The notes beneath the pieces were generated by a model, which was not told the origin of the DNA, ran no database searches, and saw only the letters and a program-made list of their open reading frames with translations. The position numbers and the translations under genes are program-made. A DNA stretch of 6,455 nucleotides from Bacteroidales bacterium (GTDB taxonomy: Bacteria > Bacteroidota > Bacteroidia > Bacteroidales > VadinHA17): contig JABUEV010000148.1 of NCBI GenBank assembly GCA_013314865.1, positions 1 through 6,455 on the forward strand, given 5' to 3'. Shown here one piece after another: positions 5,178 to 6,455 of this stretch (position 1 is its first letter; each line of letters starts with the position of its first letter).

Positions 5178-5771
5178 ATGAAAGGCCCGAATGTCATAAA
5201 ACACGGAAGAATAAGTTTACTGGCGTTCATTATGCTTTTCATGCCAGCTGTAAGCACCGCCCCTGTGGCTGAATTCAGCATAAGGATGGCAAGGTACAAT
5301 GCCGCCAGGGAGATTGTCCGCAAAAAGCATCATGAAGCTGAATTTGACAGGTTTGTAAGGGATCTTGGCTACCGTGAATCGGCCAATAACTGGTTATGCA
5401 TAAATCTGATAGGGTGTTTCGGTGAGTGGCAGTTTGCCGAAGGCACACTTCACACCCTGGGGTTCAGGCAGGTAACTCTTAAGAAATTCAAAAAGGATCC
5501 GTACATATTCCCCCCGGAACTTCAGCGACTGGCGCTTGAATCGCTCATAAGGGCCAATCTGTCTTTGATAGGCAACTATGAAGATTATGTAGGCGACACC
5601 ATCATGGGAGTGGTTGTAACAAAGTCGGGCATCATAGCGGCCGCCCATCTTGGAGGCTACAGGTCGGTGCAGAAATTCCTTGCTTCCCGCGGTAAAATAA
5701 ATAAAAAGGATGTCCTCGGGACATCCGTATTTAACTACATGAAACGCTTCAGGTATTATGATCTGGGGTGA
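5178..5771 (+). CDS. Secreted lysozyme-like / transglycosylase-like protein
   Basis: This 197-residue protein begins with an export signal: basic n-region with K2, K8 and R11, then a hydrophobic core at about 13-26. The cleavage point is uncertain because STA28 is followed by Pro. The mature part resembles compact lysozyme-like proteins of Bacteroidota. It has DLGYRESANNW (62-72) with E67 as the likely catalytic acid, GEWQFAEGTL (82-91) in place of the usual GKYQFGKATL, SGIIAAAHLGG (150-160), and GTSVFNYMKRFRYY (181-194), which ends the domain. By analogy it would cleave or bind peptidoglycan glycan strands in the periplasm; activity is inferred. ATG 5178 is chosen because it supplies the signal n-region; GAGGG directly abuts it. 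TTTATTTG (5149-5156), one base from TAnnTTTG, may be its -7 element. No LysM or other cell-wall-binding domain is attached. Confidence 0.75.
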   Translation: MKGPNVIKHGRISLLAFIMLFMPAVSTAPVAEFSIRMARYNAAREIVRKKHHEAEFDRFVRDLGYRESANNWLCINLIGCFGEWQFAEGTLHTLGFRQVTLKKFKKDPYIFPPELQRLALESLIRANLSLIGNYEDYVGDTIMGVVVTKSGIIAAAHLGGYRSVQKFLASRGKINKKDVLGTSVFNYMKRFRYYDLG

Positions 5772-5808
5772 AGAAGAACCATAATTGCTCTTTACTTCAT
5801 CATTCTCC

Positions 5809-5842
5809 CTTGTATCTGATTAAAAAATAAGAACTATCTTTG
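5809..5842 (+). promoter_or_regulatory. Bacteroidota-type promoter for the last gene
   Basis: TATCTTTG at 5835-5842 matches the -7 consensus TAnnTTTG exactly. CTTG at 5809-5812 lies 22 bp upstream, within the usual -33/-7 distance. Initiation would fall near 5849, leaving about 50 nt of leader before ATG 5899. TCTTTG (5837-5842) is repeated inverted as CAAAGA (5851-5856) across 8 bp, so a symmetrical site overlaps the promoter. This could be an operator or leader hairpin, but it is only 6 bp per arm. Confidence 0.6.
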
Positions 5843-5898
5843 GCAATCATCAAAGAAAGGGGAAATATTTTTATCTTACACCCGACATTTTACCAGGC

Positions 5899-6455
5899 AT
5901 GACTGGAAGAAATAGCAACGGTCACGAGAAAAAAACTATCCGGGTATTGGTCTTATCATGTACAACATCCTGGCAGTATCCTATTTTGCTGGTTCTTGTT
6001 ATGATATCTTTTGGCCTTAATGCCCAGGTGCACCCCGACCTTGGCCTTCACGGCAATGTTACCTGGCTCAGCGATACAAAAATAAGAGTGGAATATGACT
6101 GGACAAATGATGCACAGCTCCTCGACTGGACTGCCACTGACGGTTCGACACTTGAACGAGGTAACGGGATTGTTACAATTAAGGGAGGAACCGCATCGGT
6201 AAGGTCAATGGTATGGAGACAGTATATCAAATGCTCCCGCATTTATGCTGAAAATGCAGAGGCAATTAACTCCCCCCAGGCTCATCTTAATTTTATCACT
6301 AACGTAATCGGATGGACAGGCTATAACTTCAATCCGCCGGAAATAATAGGAGTCATTTATATCTCATATGGAAATATATGGGTGGAAAACGGTGCTGCGG
6401 ATAATCTGCCCTCCCCTTCAATAAGCCTGGGGAAGGCATATACTGTTGATATAAA
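5899..6455 (+). CDS. Secreted protein of unknown function, 3' end outside the window
   Basis: The frame stays open from ATG 5899 to the window edge (185 complete codons), so the gene is cut off. An in-frame stop at 5827 and the absence of any other ATG, GTG or TTG between make 5899 the start; ATG 6001 is inside the signal core. Residues 1-26 form a long, partly basic n-region, 27-40 the hydrophobic core (YPILLVLVMISFGL), and LNAQ gives a probable signal peptidase I cut after A42. The mature part is rich in aromatics and alternating hydrophobic residues (KIRVEYDW, LLDWTATDGSTLERGNGIVTIKGG, VIYISYGNIWVENG), which suggests a beta-sandwich of the LamG or jelly-roll kind, perhaps glycan-related. 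No catalytic motif, lipobox or TonB/SusD signature is seen. Two Cys remain in the precursor, C21 in the signal and C112. The function is not recognised. Confidence 0.7.
   Translation, partial: MTGRNSNGHEKKTIRVLVLSCTTSWQYPILLVLVMISFGLNAQVHPDLGLHGNVTWLSDTKIRVEYDWTNDAQLLDWTATDGSTLERGNGIVTIKGGTASVRSMVWRQYIKCSRIYAENAEAINSPQAHLNFITNVIGWTGYNFNPPEIIGVIYISYGNIWVENGAADNLPSPSISLGKAYTVDI

Noticed and set aside
6048..6242. 64-residue minus-strand open frame near the right end
   Set aside because: It is antisense to the secreted-protein gene, which has a promoter, signal peptide and continuous frame.

Overview
The window looks like a chromosomal segment of a Bacteroidota bacterium, probably Bacteroidales or Marinilabiliales-like, from an uncultured or environmental lineage. 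The evidence is indirect. Two upstream regions carry the Bacteroidota -7 promoter element TAnnTTTG. Starts mostly lack a well-spaced Shine-Dalgarno site. One signal peptide ends in a typical 'NAQ'. The gaps are filled with short hairpin repeats (CCTCGTAGAGG, CCCCTAAAGGGG, CAACCGC...GCGGTTG, AACCACGG...) of a kind I associate with this phylum from memory.

Layout. (1) 141-2075 (+): a five-TM LtaS-like alkaline-phosphatase-superfamily transferase behind a TAnnTTTG element. (2) 2076-2123: a 47-bp convergent gap made of degenerate 8-bp units. (3) 2123-2533 (-): a Nudix hydrolase. (4) 2534-3267: about 730 bp without a credible gene, holding at least five repeat families. (5) 3268-4200 (-): a DapA-superfamily aldolase best called N-acetylneuraminate lyase (nanA). 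(6) 4201-4910: a second gene-poor stretch. Its first part repeats elements of the earlier gap, between two 8-bp arrays in opposite orientation; its second part is AT-rich with two palindromes. (7) 4911-5048 (+): a doubtful small basic ORF. (8) 5178-5771 (+): a secreted lysozyme-like protein. (9) 5899 to the window end (+): the 5' part of a secreted protein of unknown function behind a good Bacteroidota promoter.

The genes do not form an obvious pathway. Gene directions and the long gaps suggest mostly single-gene transcription units. The envelope is a loose theme: an inner-membrane head-group transferase, an exported muramidase-like protein and an exported beta-rich protein, plus sialic acid catabolism and a housekeeping Nudix enzyme.

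I see no defence system, CRISPR array, transposase, RNA gene or complete mobile element. The most unusual signal is the repeat organisation: four 8-bp-period arrays. Two of them begin exactly at stop codons and so touch the 3' ends of three genes. The other two face each other around a shared repeat core.
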